From Lepidostoma basale (Eukaryota > Arthropoda > Insecta > Trichoptera > Lepidostomatidae), in contig JAHDVF020001592.1 in assembly GCA_022606425.2 (NCBI GenBank), forward strand, positions 62,001-126,000: a DNA stretch of 64,000 nucleotides, read 5' to 3'. Position 1 is the first letter of the stretch. Every line of letters begins with the position of its first letter. Under the pieces are notes generated by a model. That model was not told where the DNA came from. It saw nothing but the letters and a program-made list of their open reading frames with translations, and ran no database searches. The position numbers were made by a program, and so were the translations under genes. Shown here one piece after another: positions 9,501 to 20,600 of this stretch.

Positions 9501-11906
9501 CGATTCCGGAATCTTCAATGTGGCGGTCATAGCTGTTGCCATTCTGGCACGAAGGTTTTACTTATTGCTCCCTTTTGTTTTTCAGAGACTCTGAGGATAT
9601 ATCCTCCGCTACCATTCTTATTCAGGTACTGCACCAAGGACTATCCTCACGTGCAGACCGCGACCACCATTGAAGTTGGGACTCTTGTGATGATCCCCAT
9701 AATAGGAATTCAGAGAGACCCTAGCATATACCCGGACCCCATAACTTTTAACCCAGAAAGATTTAATCCAGCTAATAAAATCGCCAGACATCCCTTTTCG
9801 TTCATACCATTTGGAGAAGGACCAAGGATATGTCTAGGTAATTTCACATACCTCATTTATATTATATAATGTATACAATAATATAAAGACTTAGAAAAAT
9901 GAAAATAACTTTGCTTAATCCACTAATTTAATAAAAAAATATTTAAAAAAACACGACATGTTTCGGAGGATACCTCCATCTTCAGGTGTAAAAATATAAT
10001 ACTCGTAAAAACTAAACAAAGAAAGACTAATATGAAAACGCATTTAAATTCGATACCGTAATTCAAATTTTAAAATTAGCCTGGGCTATTTATTATAAGT
10101 ACTAGTAAGAAAGAACTAATAAAGTAAGAATTAATAAATAATATTAAATAATAATGATACATGATGATAATATAAAAAAATATAAAAAGTTGAAATTTAG
10201 AAAAAATATATATTCGAAAAGGCAAAATTTATATAGAAATTAATAAATGCATAATTTCACAAGGCATTAATAAATTATGTCTAGTCAAGTATGTTTTTTC
10301 TAAATTACAATTTTTTATATTTTTTTAAATATTGTCATCATGTATTATTATTATTATTTAATATTATTTTTTAGTTCTTACTGATAAATAAATAATTATT
10401 AGTACTTAAAACAAATAGCCCAGCTTAATTTTAAAATTTGAATTATTGTAACGAATTTTATATGCGTTTTAATATTAGTCTTTCTTTGTTTAGTTTGTAT
10501 TATATGTTTATAGTTGAAAATTGAGGTATTCTCCGAAACATGTCGTGTTTTTTGATATTTTTTTATTATAATTAGTGGATTAAGAAATGTTATTTTCAAT
10601 TTCCTAAGAATATTACTATGGAATTCCAAAGTGTTAATGCCTTAGCGTTCAATAAGTTAATATAAAGACTTGTAAAAAGTAATGTGAAATTATTTATTGT
10701 TTCTTGAATTACGGTTTAAAGCTCATATTAGATATTGACGAAAACGTTTGTTTTGTTTTCTGGATATACTCGTATGTTACAGATTAATACGAATGAAAAC
10801 GTATTCTTTCTAATGTCAATCAAATTAATTTGATAATGGCTCACCTTGGTGAAACATGTCACGTCCATAAATTATTATAAAACCTCTAGAAAACGGATGT
10901 TTTCATTCGTATTAATTATTTAATATGAAATTTTACTATACTGTTCAAGAAAATATAAATATGTTTTGGAAATGAAATGTTTTGTTTTGCTAAGGCATCA
11001 TCAAAATATTACAATAGACGCATATTTATAAAAAAGAAAATAAAAAGAAAATATCAAACATGTTTCGGACTAAACAGCCCTTCATCAGTGATATTATATA
11101 AATATTTAAGATATATCTTTATTAAATTAATGATTTTTTTCAATGAGATAAGGGCCTTGAAATATTGCATGTTAATAATAGAAATATAACCTTGAACAGT
11201 CTCGAAATATTAGAAATTAAAAAAGCAATTTAAAATAAAGTAATATTTATAAATAATCAAATAAATTTAACGTCAAGTTATAAGGTAATACCTGAACGTC
11301 AATAAGAACTAATTATTATTAAAATATTAAATTTACTCATACCAAAAGCATAAACATTCCCAAATTAATCATTATAACATCTGTCAAAACTAACCATATT
11401 TGTAAATATTTTATAATATTTTAAATATTTTATAATATTTAAAATATGTATATAATGTCACAGATGAAGGACTAGTTAGTCCGAAACACGTTTGATATTT
11501 AATTTTTTATAAATTTGAGTTTTGTATACAAAGTATACAAAAATAAGCATATTTATAATATCAAATATGTTATACGCGTTAAAAATATGAAACAAACGCT
11601 GTATTCATATTAAATATTGAGGAATTCATATCAAATATAATTACGGCTCCTTCACTGTTATAATATATAATAATAAATAACCACATGTATGTGCTCGTGT
11701 ATATTATAATTTGTTATTAATATTGTGGTTGTTTTGCAGGTTTAAGGTTTGGTATGCAGCAAGTAAAGTTGGCTTTAGCGAGGATTCTGCTGGATTTCCG
11801 TGTTTCTTTGAGCGACAAGACAATTCAACATCCTAAATTTGAGCCAAATACAATGTTCCTTTGTACTAAAGATGGACTACACTTGGAGTTAACCCCGAGA
11901 AATTAG
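6594..11906 (+). CDS. Cytochrome P450, CYP6/CYP3-clan type, 4 exons
   Basis: This is a heme monooxygenase, expected in the ER membrane and fed by P450 reductase; insect CYP6-type enzymes commonly oxidise plant allelochemicals and insecticides. Exons by splice sites and phase: 6594-7452, 8281-8511, 9586-9837, 11740-11906. All three junctions are phase 1 with GT/AG, giving 502 residues, the usual length. An N-terminal anchor (about residues 1-25) and the proline-rich hinge SPPAKFPFG come first. Then W132xxxR136 (C helix), AGFET at 305-309 (I helix, oxygen activation), E364TLR367 (K helix), NPERFNP, and the heme loop FGEGPRICLG with Cys446. No stop or frameshift is seen, so it looks functional. 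The terminal exon resembles that at 1283-1464, so it is part of a tandem P450 cluster. The introns carry LINEs, family M, family X and three hammerhead families. The substrate cannot be predicted from this. A CYP6 subfamily name needs a database comparison. Confidence 0.93.
7460..7725. repeat. Fold-back family M copy in P450 intron 1
   Basis: The copy starts AAAGATTAATTGTATCTC and has the inverted GTCTCTATTGAG end plus the outer block with GGGTAAAATCCAGTATTTG. It has diverged arms and a different middle (GGTTTTATCGAAAAATC). It lies just inside the intron after the donor at 7453. Confidence 0.65.
7730..8025 (-). mobile_element. LINE C-terminal fragment (type K)
   Basis: The minus strand reads EMKTLRNISGKTLRDRIR, then VRWGRQIRKYW, HVRRMD and GRRRPTTKEMDRQLG, with a frameshift near 7750. 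The same block recurs at about 36985-37400, 49740-50060 and 63145-63550. It is the tail of a LINE ORF2 different from the main RTE-like family. Confidence 0.7.
8030..8262 (-). mobile_element. RTE-like LINE 3' fragment
   Basis: Minus-strand remnants of the C-terminal block (RACITRFMNVEE-type reading, NKLINI region) lie between CCAAAGGGG and CTCTATTTCTTG. The copy is strongly decayed and lies in P450 intron 1, ending about 20 bases before the exon 2 acceptor. Confidence 0.65.
8523..9276 (+). mobile_element. Jk2 LINE 3' end interrupted by element X
   Basis: The Jk2 3' end runs 8523-8720, is split by a 504-base insertion, and resumes at 9225-9276 with ATGAAATAAACTGATTTGATT and its (TGATT)n tail. 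The target sequence TCTGTTGATG is duplicated at 8711-8720 and 9225-9234. Removing the insert and one copy restores a normal Jk2 end. Confidence 0.8.
8721..9224 (+). mobile_element. Element X: retroposon with RTE-type 3' end
   Basis: A 504-base unit with exact TSDs (TCTGTTGATG, 10 bp). The first 300 bases are non-coding and AT-rich, with a GTCCGGATCGTCCA landmark. A GC-richer block (GGTGGCGATGAGGTTCGC) follows. The last 60 bases are the end of the RTE-like LINE (CTTTCTGTCTACCC, GGGGAAACGGCGTGATGG) plus (TTAG)n. Other copies are at 48072-48522 (its own 9 bp TSD), 41890-42110 and 62950-63085. It has no ORF. It is probably mobilised in trans by the RTE-like LINE. Confidence 0.8.
9333..9470 (-). 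mobile_element. Jk2 LINE 3' end, opposite orientation
   Basis: The copy begins with (AATCA)n at 9333-9352, then CAGTTTATT and AAGGCATCTATTGAGAACAGG, and reaches the GAAACGCATAAGAGATGG region. It faces the Jk2 copy at 9225-9276 tail to tail, 57 bases apart, in P450 intron 2. Confidence 0.7.
9495..9557 (-). mobile_element. tRNA-SINE head fragment
   Basis: The minus strand carries a box-B-like GGAATCGATCC and the GCCAGAATGGCAAC region that match the heads of the SINEs at 16858-17090 and 55800-56012. Only about 60 bases remain. It is 30 bases upstream of the exon 3 acceptor of the P450. Confidence 0.5.
9890..10665. mobile_element. Fold-back hammerhead element, family A, in P450 intron 3
   Basis: This is a large inverted repeat. 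The left arm (about 9890-10140) and right arm (about 10375-10625) share the AATCCACTAATT, AACACGACATG, TTTCTTTGTT and AGTACTTA landmarks in opposite orientation. The outer right end has GAATTCCA and ATGCCTTAGCGTTCAA, as in the partial copy at 362-514. The left arm carries a complete hammerhead on the minus strand (9939-9997). The matching motif in the right arm, 10514-10560 on the plus strand, has a changed core (TTGAAAA). Confidence 0.75.
9939..9997 (-). ncRNA. Hammerhead ribozyme motif, family A
   Basis: On the minus strand: core CTGAAGA (9985-9979), a 5 bp stem II GGAGG/CCTCC with TAT loop, GAAA (9964-9961), stem III from the self-complementary CATG, and cleavage triplet GTC followed by GTGT. 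Stem I has two parts: ACAC pairs with GTGT next to the core, then after an internal loop ATATTT pairs with AAATAT. All invariant positions of CUGANGA and GAAA are present. Such a short stem III usually acts as a dimer. It is antisense to the P450. Confidence 0.8.
10740..10985. mobile_element. Fold-back hammerhead family B, degraded copy
   Basis: The outer segments (GAAAACGT...TCTAATGTCAATC; CTCTAGAAAACGGATG, TTTTCATTCGTATTAATT) match other B copies. A hammerhead-like motif at 10830-10865 (+) reads TTGATAA, a weak stem II, then GAAACATGTC. It lies in P450 intron 3. Confidence 0.6.
11030..11520. mobile_element. Fold-back hammerhead element, family C
   Basis: The left hammerhead on minus (11050-11095) and the mirrored right motif on plus (about 11455-11505) enclose about 360 bases of AT-rich sequence, including an AAGCATAAAC landmark shared with 19470-19740 and 32775-33010. 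The right copy has CAGATGA in place of CTGATGA (U4 to A). It lies in P450 intron 3. Confidence 0.7.
11050..11095 (-). ncRNA. Hammerhead ribozyme motif, family C
   Basis: On the minus strand: a 7 bp stem I AATATCA/TGATATT without mismatch, core CTGATGA, stem II GGGC/GTCC (one G-U) after a single A, GAAA, CATG palindrome as stem III, and cleavage triplet GTT. U at position 17 is allowed by the NUH rule, though it usually cleaves more slowly than C. This is the most fully paired stem I in the window. It is antisense to the P450. Confidence 0.75.
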
Positions 11907-11954
11907 ACTATGAAAAGAGCAAAATAAGTTAAATATATAATATCAAAATATTAT

Positions 11955-12260
11955 TATTATTGCGGATTCATTCAACAATGTTTCTTTTTTTAAACTTTGT
12001 ACACAACACTAACTTTATTAAAATTTTTAAAAACTTACATGTTTCGGACACAGAAGCCCTTCATCAAAATCATTTTATATCTTTCAAAACTGGCCACATT
12101 CATGAAACTTTGTTAAAAATATTTATATCGCTTATGCAGGGGCTTCTGCGTCCGAAACATGTTTGTTTTTTAATTTTTTAATTTTTTAAGATAAGATTGG
12201 TGTTGTATACAAAGTTAAAAAAAAGAAACATTGTTAAATGATTCCGCATAAATAAAATAC
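11955..12260. mobile_element. Fold-back element, family C variant
   Basis: Inverted arms of about 75 bases run from TTATTATTGCGGATTCATT to AATGATTCCGCATAAATAA. The inner ends carry hammerhead-like relics: minus 12040-12066 (TTGATGA, GGGC/GTCC, GAAACATG) and plus 12125-12165 (core lost, GTCCGAAACATGTTTG kept). It starts about 50 bases after the P450 stop codon. Confidence 0.65.
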
Positions 12261-12860
12261 ATTGTTCAATATCTTATTCTTACCATAGATCTTGTGATCT
12301 GTTCAGACATAATATCAATCTACAATAGTTTCAGTGGTGGAGACGTCCAACTTTTTAACCATTTCTTTAGTGGTCATCCTGATGACCACGGCCCTCAGGA
12401 GTCTCGTGCATTACGTTATATTCCAATTCTAGTTTTTATATCTTGAATGCGGTCTCACTTATTTTTCAATCAGCAGTGTAGGTCCAGCGTTATAATTGTG
12501 TAAAGATTATTTCAACAATAATAAAATGAAACGGGTTGTTTAGGTTTTATCGAAAAATCTAATAAAATGTTTTTATTTTTAAATTTATTAATATCCAACA
12601 AGTCTCTAAGTTCATTCTTAGATAAAAATACTCATCATATGTACCTTCACACAATTTCATTACATATAAAAAAGTATTTTTGATTTTTCATAAGTAATAA
12701 TCAATAATAATTTTTCAACCATAATATACGGTTGTTGGAAAGAATAACAAGGAAGAAAATATTTATAATAATATATACATAAGTGAAATAATATATAAAT
12801 AAATTATATACATATATTCTCTACGGGAGATTTACTTAATTTTTTGTAAGAAATCAAATT
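12261..12860. other. AT-rich intergenic sequence
   Basis: About 12330-12450 has a short, less AT-rich scrap with CATTTCTTTAGTGGTCATCC. At about 12530 a GAAACGGGTTGTTTAGG scrap echoes the family M copy at 7500. Nothing else was found. Confidence 0.4.
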
Positions 12861-12862
12861 CT

Positions 12863-13885
12863 GATATCAGAAAGGAATGTAGAGCGGAAGAAAGTATTAT
12901 GAACATTTTTACAATTGTTTCTTGAACAATGATGTAAAACTGCATATTGTGTAATTATTACCAATGAAAACGTCTGTTTTATAGAAGTTTTATTATATAT
13001 GGAAACCTTTCAAACGCGTTGTTAACTGTGTGATATATTTTCACTTTGCTTAGGCGTTCTCAACGTACGGATGTGAGATTTGGAAATCTACCGCGGACGT
13101 TATTGGAAAACTCCAGGTGGTTATAAATAGGTGCCTTCGCTCAATATTCAAGATCTGTTGCCCCCAAACAGTGTCAAATGCCGTTCTCTGGACCATGGCA
13201 GGCGAAAAGCCAATCAGAGAACAAGTCGCTAGACGCAAAAGGCTATGGATCGGTCACACTCTGAGACGGAACCCAGCATGCATCGCTCAGGGCACACTAG
13301 ACTGGTTCCCTATGGAGGGAAAGAGGAAGCAAGGCAGACCTAGAGCCACCTGGAGCAGAGCCCTACAGGACGAGGTCAAAGCAGCAGGCCTCACTTGGGA
13401 TGATATTAGGCATCAGGCATGCGATAGAGTCGGGTGGAGAAGGTTCCTTGAGGCCCTATGCACCACAGAGGTGTGATAAGACAAAAATAAGAAGAAGAAT
13501 GTTTTAACAAGGCGAAATACTTAAATCCTATAAAATATAATATATTATATTAAAACCTCTATAAATGAGTCCTTTTCATTCATATTAATTATTATGAACG
13601 AAATTCCGATAGGATCACTCTGTTGGTTGGATGGAACGCATGGATGAAAAAAAGTTTGGTTAAGAAAGTAAATTTTAACGATGTGAATGGAGTACGGAGT
13701 CAAGGGATACTGGGGAAACCTAGTATGACCAAATAAACCCAACGTTAAAGGTCGGTCATGTTAAAAGTCGGAAGAATAGACGTGTATGTTTGACTCGCTG
13801 CATGAATGTGGAGGATCTAGAGAGGTATGTCAAGATAGAGAAGTATGGCGGTCTATTCTCTCTGCCTACATTTTTGCTTAGAATA
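12863..13885 (+). mobile_element. RTE-like LINE split by a family B insertion
   Basis: The RTE-like sequence at 12863-12904 (AGAAAGGAATGTAGAGCGG, ending TATTATGAAC) resumes at 13590 with TATTATGAAC again and continues in register (VNDVNG, RTKINPTLKVGHV-like) to about 13880. The 10-base duplication marks an insertion of 685 bases. The insert begins and ends with family B flanks (TTGTTTCTTGAACAATGATG; TTTTCATTCATATTAATT). Confidence 0.75.
13025..13496 (+). mobile_element. LINE C-terminal fragment (type H)
   Basis: The plus frame reads STYGCEIWKS, then INRCLRSIFKICCPQ, RRKRLWIGHTLRRNP and GRPRATWSRALQDE, ends at TGA about 13474 and continues into ACAAAAATAAGAAGAAG. This is a LINE C-terminus different from the RTE-like family. 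It sits in the middle of the family B element described above. A related 3' scrap is at about 55330-55380 (minus). Confidence 0.75.
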
Positions 13886-14189
13886 GAACTTATCATTTTT
13901 TATTAGGCGAATTTCCGTAGAAGCTATGAAAAAATAATACAAGTTTTTTAAAAATATTTGAACTAGATTTAAAAAAATATTATATCAAAATATATACACA
14001 TATTATACAGGTATATATAGGAACAACAAGATTGAAATATTTTTTTACATGGCAACATTAATTGATTATATTCTTTAGGATCATGGGTACGTCCGTGTCT
14101 ATGGTATTCTCTTTGACCATCCGTTCGGGCATCATTCCAGATTATATTAAATCAAATAAAATTAGGTTATTTTCTCAAAAGATATTACA
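13886..14189. other. AT-rich intergenic sequence
   Basis: No gene or repeat recognised. Confidence 0.4.
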
Positions 14190-14560
14190 AACAATATTAA
14201 GGTTTAAGGTATATATTGAGAACAAGAAAAATAATAATACCAGGAACGCATGAGAGACCGAGTTTAGGAATACAAGATACTCTCTAAATTCAAGAGTATT
14301 TGTCTTCTAAACGCACTTTAATTAATAATCGTATAAAATACGTCGATTTCCGAGACGATCATGTTCAGCATTGCTGATTGCTCTTCCCACCGGCATTACC
14401 AGATCCAAATTGGTTATTGCAGTCCGCAGATAGAACAATCTATACTGGCGCTGTCAACACCACCTCCAATGCGACTGAGTTCTCAAAATATCTACGTATT
14501 TATCTAAAGAAATGGGTTATGAGAAACCCGTCTCTTCGAAGTTGATTATCGACTTTTTTG
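14190..14560 (-). mobile_element. Jk2 LINE fragment
   Basis: The minus-strand 3' part of Jk2: AAGGTATATATTGAGAAC, the GAACGCATGAGAGACC block, AAGAGTATTTGTCTTCTAAACG and the FCSHYLLTLYI-type C-terminal remnant, with the K-MG piece up to about 14540. The (AATCA)n tail is reduced to AAATCAAATAAAAT at about 14150. Confidence 0.6.
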
Positions 14561-14651
14561 AAAATGGATTTGTAATGATTTCCGAAACGTTGTTCGAGGA
14601 GGATACTATAAGACGCGTTGAAGACCCCAAAAATATAATTCTACAAGTGTA

Positions 14652-17600
14652 TTAATTCGTTATTTTTGTCTTTGGCATACTAAAAAGCATTTTTCCTATG
14701 GGAGTATTGAGGATTCTCCCTTTTAAACTATTGTAATGGACCATGACTTCGACCAGATTATTTCCCATGAAGAAGTCGCTGGCTACAATGTTAGCCTTGC
14801 TCCACCAATTGTTGTTGACCCAAGTTGTGAGGTTTCTGTTCACGGCATCGGCGTTTTTTCTCAGGCTTCCTTCCGTATTGAGGAGGACGTCAAGGGTGGT
14901 GGGGGTGGTTTGGGCCATAGCAGACCAGAGCGGGGTTGCGGCGGGGTCGCTGGTTGTGTAAGGGTTCTCCATCACAGATTCAAGATAGTCCTTGAGGATG
15001 TAGGGATCATTTGTCTCGCCCCACATGTGCCTCACGTTTGGCCAGAGCCATTTGTTAACTGTAAAATAAAACAAAATATTTTTATGGTTGTTTAAGTAGT
15101 GATCAAAACAGTTTGTTAACTCAACAGACATTACAAACCAAGTTAAAAAGCATAAAAAATTGGAGAGTCATCTCCAGGCGTTGTCTATTAAATATAATAT
15201 AATTGCGTTGTTCACAGCATTAATAAAAGTTTTTTGCTTAATGCTTACACCTAATCTTAAAAGATGGCGCTAGTGTAGATTGAACTAAAATATGTGAAGT
15301 GTTTCTCAAGATAGCAGCATATATACTCGTACATCTTCCAAAAATAGTTGTCAGACGTGGTGGTCGTAAGGGAATGTTGTATTACATAAAGCGATCGTTT
15401 AACCCAACCAATGACAGGTCATAAGTCCTGTAAACGCCTCGACCACCATATTCAAGCATTAAGCTGAAAATCTTAATAGATGACGCTAGTGTAGAGTGAA
15501 CTTAAAAAAATGTAAAAATAAGCGTGGGATTGTAGCATATATACAAGTTCCAAAAATTTGTCAGACGTGGTGGTCATAAAAAGTGCGGAATGGGGAATGT
15601 TGTTAACATAAAGCGATCGCTCAACCCAACCAATGACAGGTCATAGTCCTGTAAGCGCCTCGGCCACCATATTCTGTTCCCAGAAAAACCAATTTACATA
15701 TTCGTCTCTATTGATATACAATTAATCCTTATAAAATAATAATTTATCCGCAATGGGTAAAATCCAGTATATGTCTACAAGAATTTGTATACATTCAAAA
15801 TGTTGTCTAACTGTAATAAATTAGAAATGATCAATTTATAAACTCACCATTAGTAATGGATCTCTCGGGGTATCCAATGATCAGTCTTCTTCCAGAGTTT
15901 AATATTTGTGAAATCGTCGGTCCGACGTTTGCCCTTCCCGTAGATGTATACCTCTGGAAGCTGAATATGTAGGGGGCGAACTCTTCCTGGAACACGTCCA
16001 GGAGTAGCTGATGCCTTTCAGCGATGACCTGGTTCGACTGGTAGAAGCCAACTGTCAGCTGATGGACATCGAGGATCACAATCTAAGAATTCCGAAAAGT
16101 TATTATTAGAGAAAGATCTTATAAAATCAAAACAGTTAATTTCTCTCAAAGATATTACAAACATTATAGTTTAAAACATCACGGTACTTAAACGGTTAAT
16201 CACGGAAAAGTTATTATACTTAACGCCAACCGGTTTCGCTTGTACCCAAGGTTCGATTCCCGGCGATGACAGTATGAAAATAACCAAAAATTCTTATGCT
16301 GTTTTTGGTATGGTAGAATTCACGTAACATAAAAATGGCGATGGACTAGCCACCTATCACATGTCATAAGGAAAGAGTGCCACTTGCAGTCATGCTATTT
16401 GCGGTCAGATCATTCAACGTTCCACTTGCGGTCAATCGATAATATTAAAAGAACTAATGTTTATAATTAAATTTAATAAAGAACTTAAATTTAAAAGAAC
16501 TTATGTTTATAATTAAATTTAATAAAGATCTTATGCCTAAATTAAAGTTAAGCGTTATTTTACATATACAAATGTAATACTTTCTGTTTTGGAATATAAA
16601 ATATATAATACTTACCCGCGAATCAGACGCAGTCTCTATCTGTTTCAAGTTGAATGACCAACCCATATATAAACCTAACAAACTTTGATGTAGGTACCAG
16701 AAGATGTCAGCAAGTTGTCGAAACCGGTAAAAACTAAATAATTAACTTTTCAAAGTATTAAATCCTAGGTATTGGTTTGCAGCAAAGTCAATTAACATCC
16801 TTGCTGGTTCTTGGGATGCCATTGGGTCATTTAATGTTGTAGTTTCCCCTTGCTTTCCACATTTTTGTATACCACAGGCTATTTAAATACAATTACTGTA
16901 TACAATTTTTAAGCTAATGATTCTCGTGACATGTGATAGGTTGCTAGTCTATCATAATTTTTATTATCACGTGATTTCTACCAGACCAAATACAATATGA
17001 GATATATTTTCACATTGTCATCGCCGGGAATCGAACCCGGGACCTTCGATGTGGCAGTCGTAGTTGTTGGCACTCTGCCACGATCACTTTTGTTTACCCT
17101 ACACGGTTATATTGTGGGGTCATAATATGACGTCATAATACGTATTACGTATGAAGCAAGAATCGTATAAAATTAATATTTGGTTTGCACGAAGAAATTT
17201 AACTTTACATTTAAATAGAAGATTTGTTACCTCATCGGTTGTAGACTCCAGGAACCTTCGGATATCTCTCAACAGAGGAAGAAGAGGGGTGACCTTGATT
17301 GACCCGTGGTTTAGCCATAACCTAAAAATTATTATAAGCAAATCAATTTAGATTTTGAAGGGCAGAATGCGTTCTTCCAGTACTGACATTTGGAGCAGAA
17401 ACGCTAGCCCTCACCAAGTCAACAGGTTCTGGTCAGACAGAAGAGTTTCTTTACTCTCCTCATTCCTGTCTAATTCTTTATATTCAGAAGCCAGGCCTTC
17501 TGCCTTCTACCAACTCCCCGCCGTCACTCTATCTTGTCCATTATTATTATTGTTATTATTATTATTATTTTGTTGAATCGCTCTTAACATCATGATAGTA

Positions 17601-20600
17601 TGAGCCAAATCGATGTAAAGGGTATTATTATAGCTATCATAGTGATTCTCGTGACATGTAATAGGCAGCTAATCTATCGCCATTTTATTGTCACGTGAAT
17701 TATACACCAGACCAAAGACAGTGTGACAATCGCACTGCCCTCGCCGGGAATCCAACCAGGAACCTTTGGGGTGGCAGTCAATGCACTTACCACTCGGCCA
17801 CGAAGGTCGAAGCCGAAGGAGGTGTTATTTTTCTCCCTTTAGCATATGACCCAAATATGATACCATTCTAAACTTCATATTCGACAATAGCCTCTATAAG
17901 TTCTGGCTCTCTGTAGTACGTCTGCTTTACTGACTTAATCGGTCCACGGTATTCGAAACATTCTGCGGTGTATTCATCTTAAACTTCTACAACCGGTTCA
18001 TTACATTCACATTCAGAGTCCAAGTTTCACAGTCATATAGTAGAACAGACCATATACTCGTATAGCATAAATATTATTAGTCGGATTTTCATGTTAAGAT
18101 TATCGTAGCAAAATAAGGTTCTCATTTCATTAAATGCAGCACGTGCAACTTCAGCTCTGCATTTTATTTCAATATCTGAGTCGAAGGCTTTATTTATTTA
18201 TCAAATGCAGGGTTAGTTTCAGATTAAAACCACGTTATATATACTCATAAAATAAATGGCGCACTCAAAGTCATTACTGCAAATAGAAATATATCCACAG
18301 AAGCAAAGATGGCAGTACACAATGGAGTTCTAGTGCCAACCCTCATATATGGAAGTGAAGCTTGGAGCTGGCAAAATAAGGATGAAAGCAGGATAAACTC
18401 TGTAGAAATGAGATCACTAAGAAGAATGTGCGGAAAACGTTGTACGATAGAATACCGAACGACAAAAAAAGAAAGAAATGTAAGGCAGATGACTGCATCA
18501 TGAATAAATTTAAAAAAGGATCCCTGAGATGGTTTGGACATATGGAACGAATGGATGAGAGTAGAATGGTTAAAAAGTTGTTCACAAGCAGCGTCAGTAA
18601 GAAAAGAAGCCGAGGACGACCGAGGAAAACATGGCATGACCAAATTAATCAATTACTAAAAGGCGGCCACATTCGAAGTCGGAATAATCGACGTGCGTGC
18701 ATGGTACGATGTATGAATGTAGAGGAATCCCGAGAGGTATGCCAGGACAGGCCATTGTGGCGATCCATACTCTCTGCCTTCCCCTCCGGGGAAATGGCGT
18801 GATGGTTAGTTAGTTAGTTATTTTTTTTGTGTTGTATAATAGAAATGGCGCTTTAAAATCATACATTTTCGAAAAATCTTTTGTTTTTGTAGTAAACGCA
18901 AGAAGATTGCATTGAATAGCGATGTACTTACGTGTCGGAACCCTCAACTCTAAGAAACAGACTCCTAAATGTATCGTAGTATGCGATTCTGAAGTCCATG
19001 TATCTAATGCCAGAGACGAGCTGGGTCCATATGTCCCTGTCTTGGCAGAGGACGTATCTCTCCAGGACACTTCTCAGACTCCCAAACCCGTAGGATCCAG
19101 CGTCGTGCGTCCCGGGGATGAGTAGTTTAGAAATAGGGATATCAGCGATGTCATCTCTGGAATAGAAAAAAATGTTTTTAACATATAAAAAATGTTGGCC
19201 ATTATGATTCAATGGAACGTTCTCACTCTTGAAAAACGAATATATTGACTTTTTATGATTAAAATAGATTAAATATAATAACACAGAGTAGTGGTCAACA
19301 ATTAATTTATTTCAAAGAGATTTTACGAATAAAATAAGACTCATGAAATCAGTTTTGGACCATAGGGTCAAGAACACAAGTATGTTAGAGTTCCAAAGTT
19401 AAGAAGGCAAAATTTAAAGTGTTTGCATACTTGTTTTAATGTTACAACTAATGTTTTGAAATAAATCAAAGATTGGACTTGACGTTAAATTTATTTGATT
19501 ATTTATAAATTAAAATAATTGATAATATTTGTTATAACAAAAGCATAAACGTTACAAAATAAATCTTTATAACTTCTGTCAAAACTAATCATATTTGTAA
19601 ATAATTTTATCATTTTTTAAATATGTATCTTTATAATATGTATCACTGAAGAAGGACCGGTTGTCCGAAACATGTCTTATATGTTATTTTATTTTTTAAA
19701 ATTTAATGTTGTATATATAATACAAAGTATATAAAAAAGACAAATAAAACATGTACAACGTAAAATATGGCGAACACGGAAGAAATTTTTAAAATAATTG
19801 GTAATTCTTCATTTCACTAGGTCTTCCTTGATTTATGGCTTCATTTATATCATTAACGCATTCTTTCTTCATTCATTAATATAAGACTCACGTCTGAATG
19901 AAGATAATAAAAAAAGAGTACTTACAAATGTTGAATCCCCAGATTTCCATTAATTCCAATTTTGCCATACAAAGCGATAGTAAATAAATACAATTATTTA
20001 TTCTATGAAAATTTGTAGGTAATGATTTTGATCAGGATTAAAACTTTGGTGAGATTGAAACAAACAAAATTTGCAGCTGTAAAATAAATCAAAACCTACT
20101 TGATATCTGACATCCAGGTTGGATGATACTTCAAACAATTGGTCTTCAGTAACTTGTCGTCCCTGTAGCTAGCAATCCAGAACGGATGACATTGCGCTCC
20201 GGATGTAAGCAGCTTCTTCTTGTTTTTTCTTTTAGTCTGGAACATATAGGTATGGACACTGTTAAAAGATATGTTAGTAAGGTGTACTCGAAGAAGAGCT
20301 CGACCAAGAATCCTACGAACACCGAACGTATCTCGAGAGCGAGAGACCCATTACGAGCCTGAGCAGGCGTATCTCATATTTTCATCTCATTTGATTAGGA
20401 AAAACTGTAAAGCAGGTCTTAAGTATTAGATATTTGTTTAAAAAAACTTACATTCCTGCTCCATTCGGATAGATTGAGTGGTCCCAGGGATACTCCAGTG
20501 ACGTGATAGTTCCAGATGTGGTCTGCTACATTCACGATCTCAAGTGGCTGCGCATTGGGTGTCTCTGGATCCACATTGAACAATGCTACCTAGAAGATAA

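Noticed and set aside
16222..16245. A hammerhead at CCGGTTTCGC within a SINE
   Set aside because: No CUGANGA-like half or stem II is present; at most a short family F scrap.
19926..19990. An extra PI-PLC exon reading YGKIGINGNLGIQHL
   Set aside because: It has a good GTAAGT donor, but its only nearby acceptor gives a stop or the wrong phase, and exons 4 and 5 join directly in phase to give the continuous WMSDIKDDIADIPISKLL.
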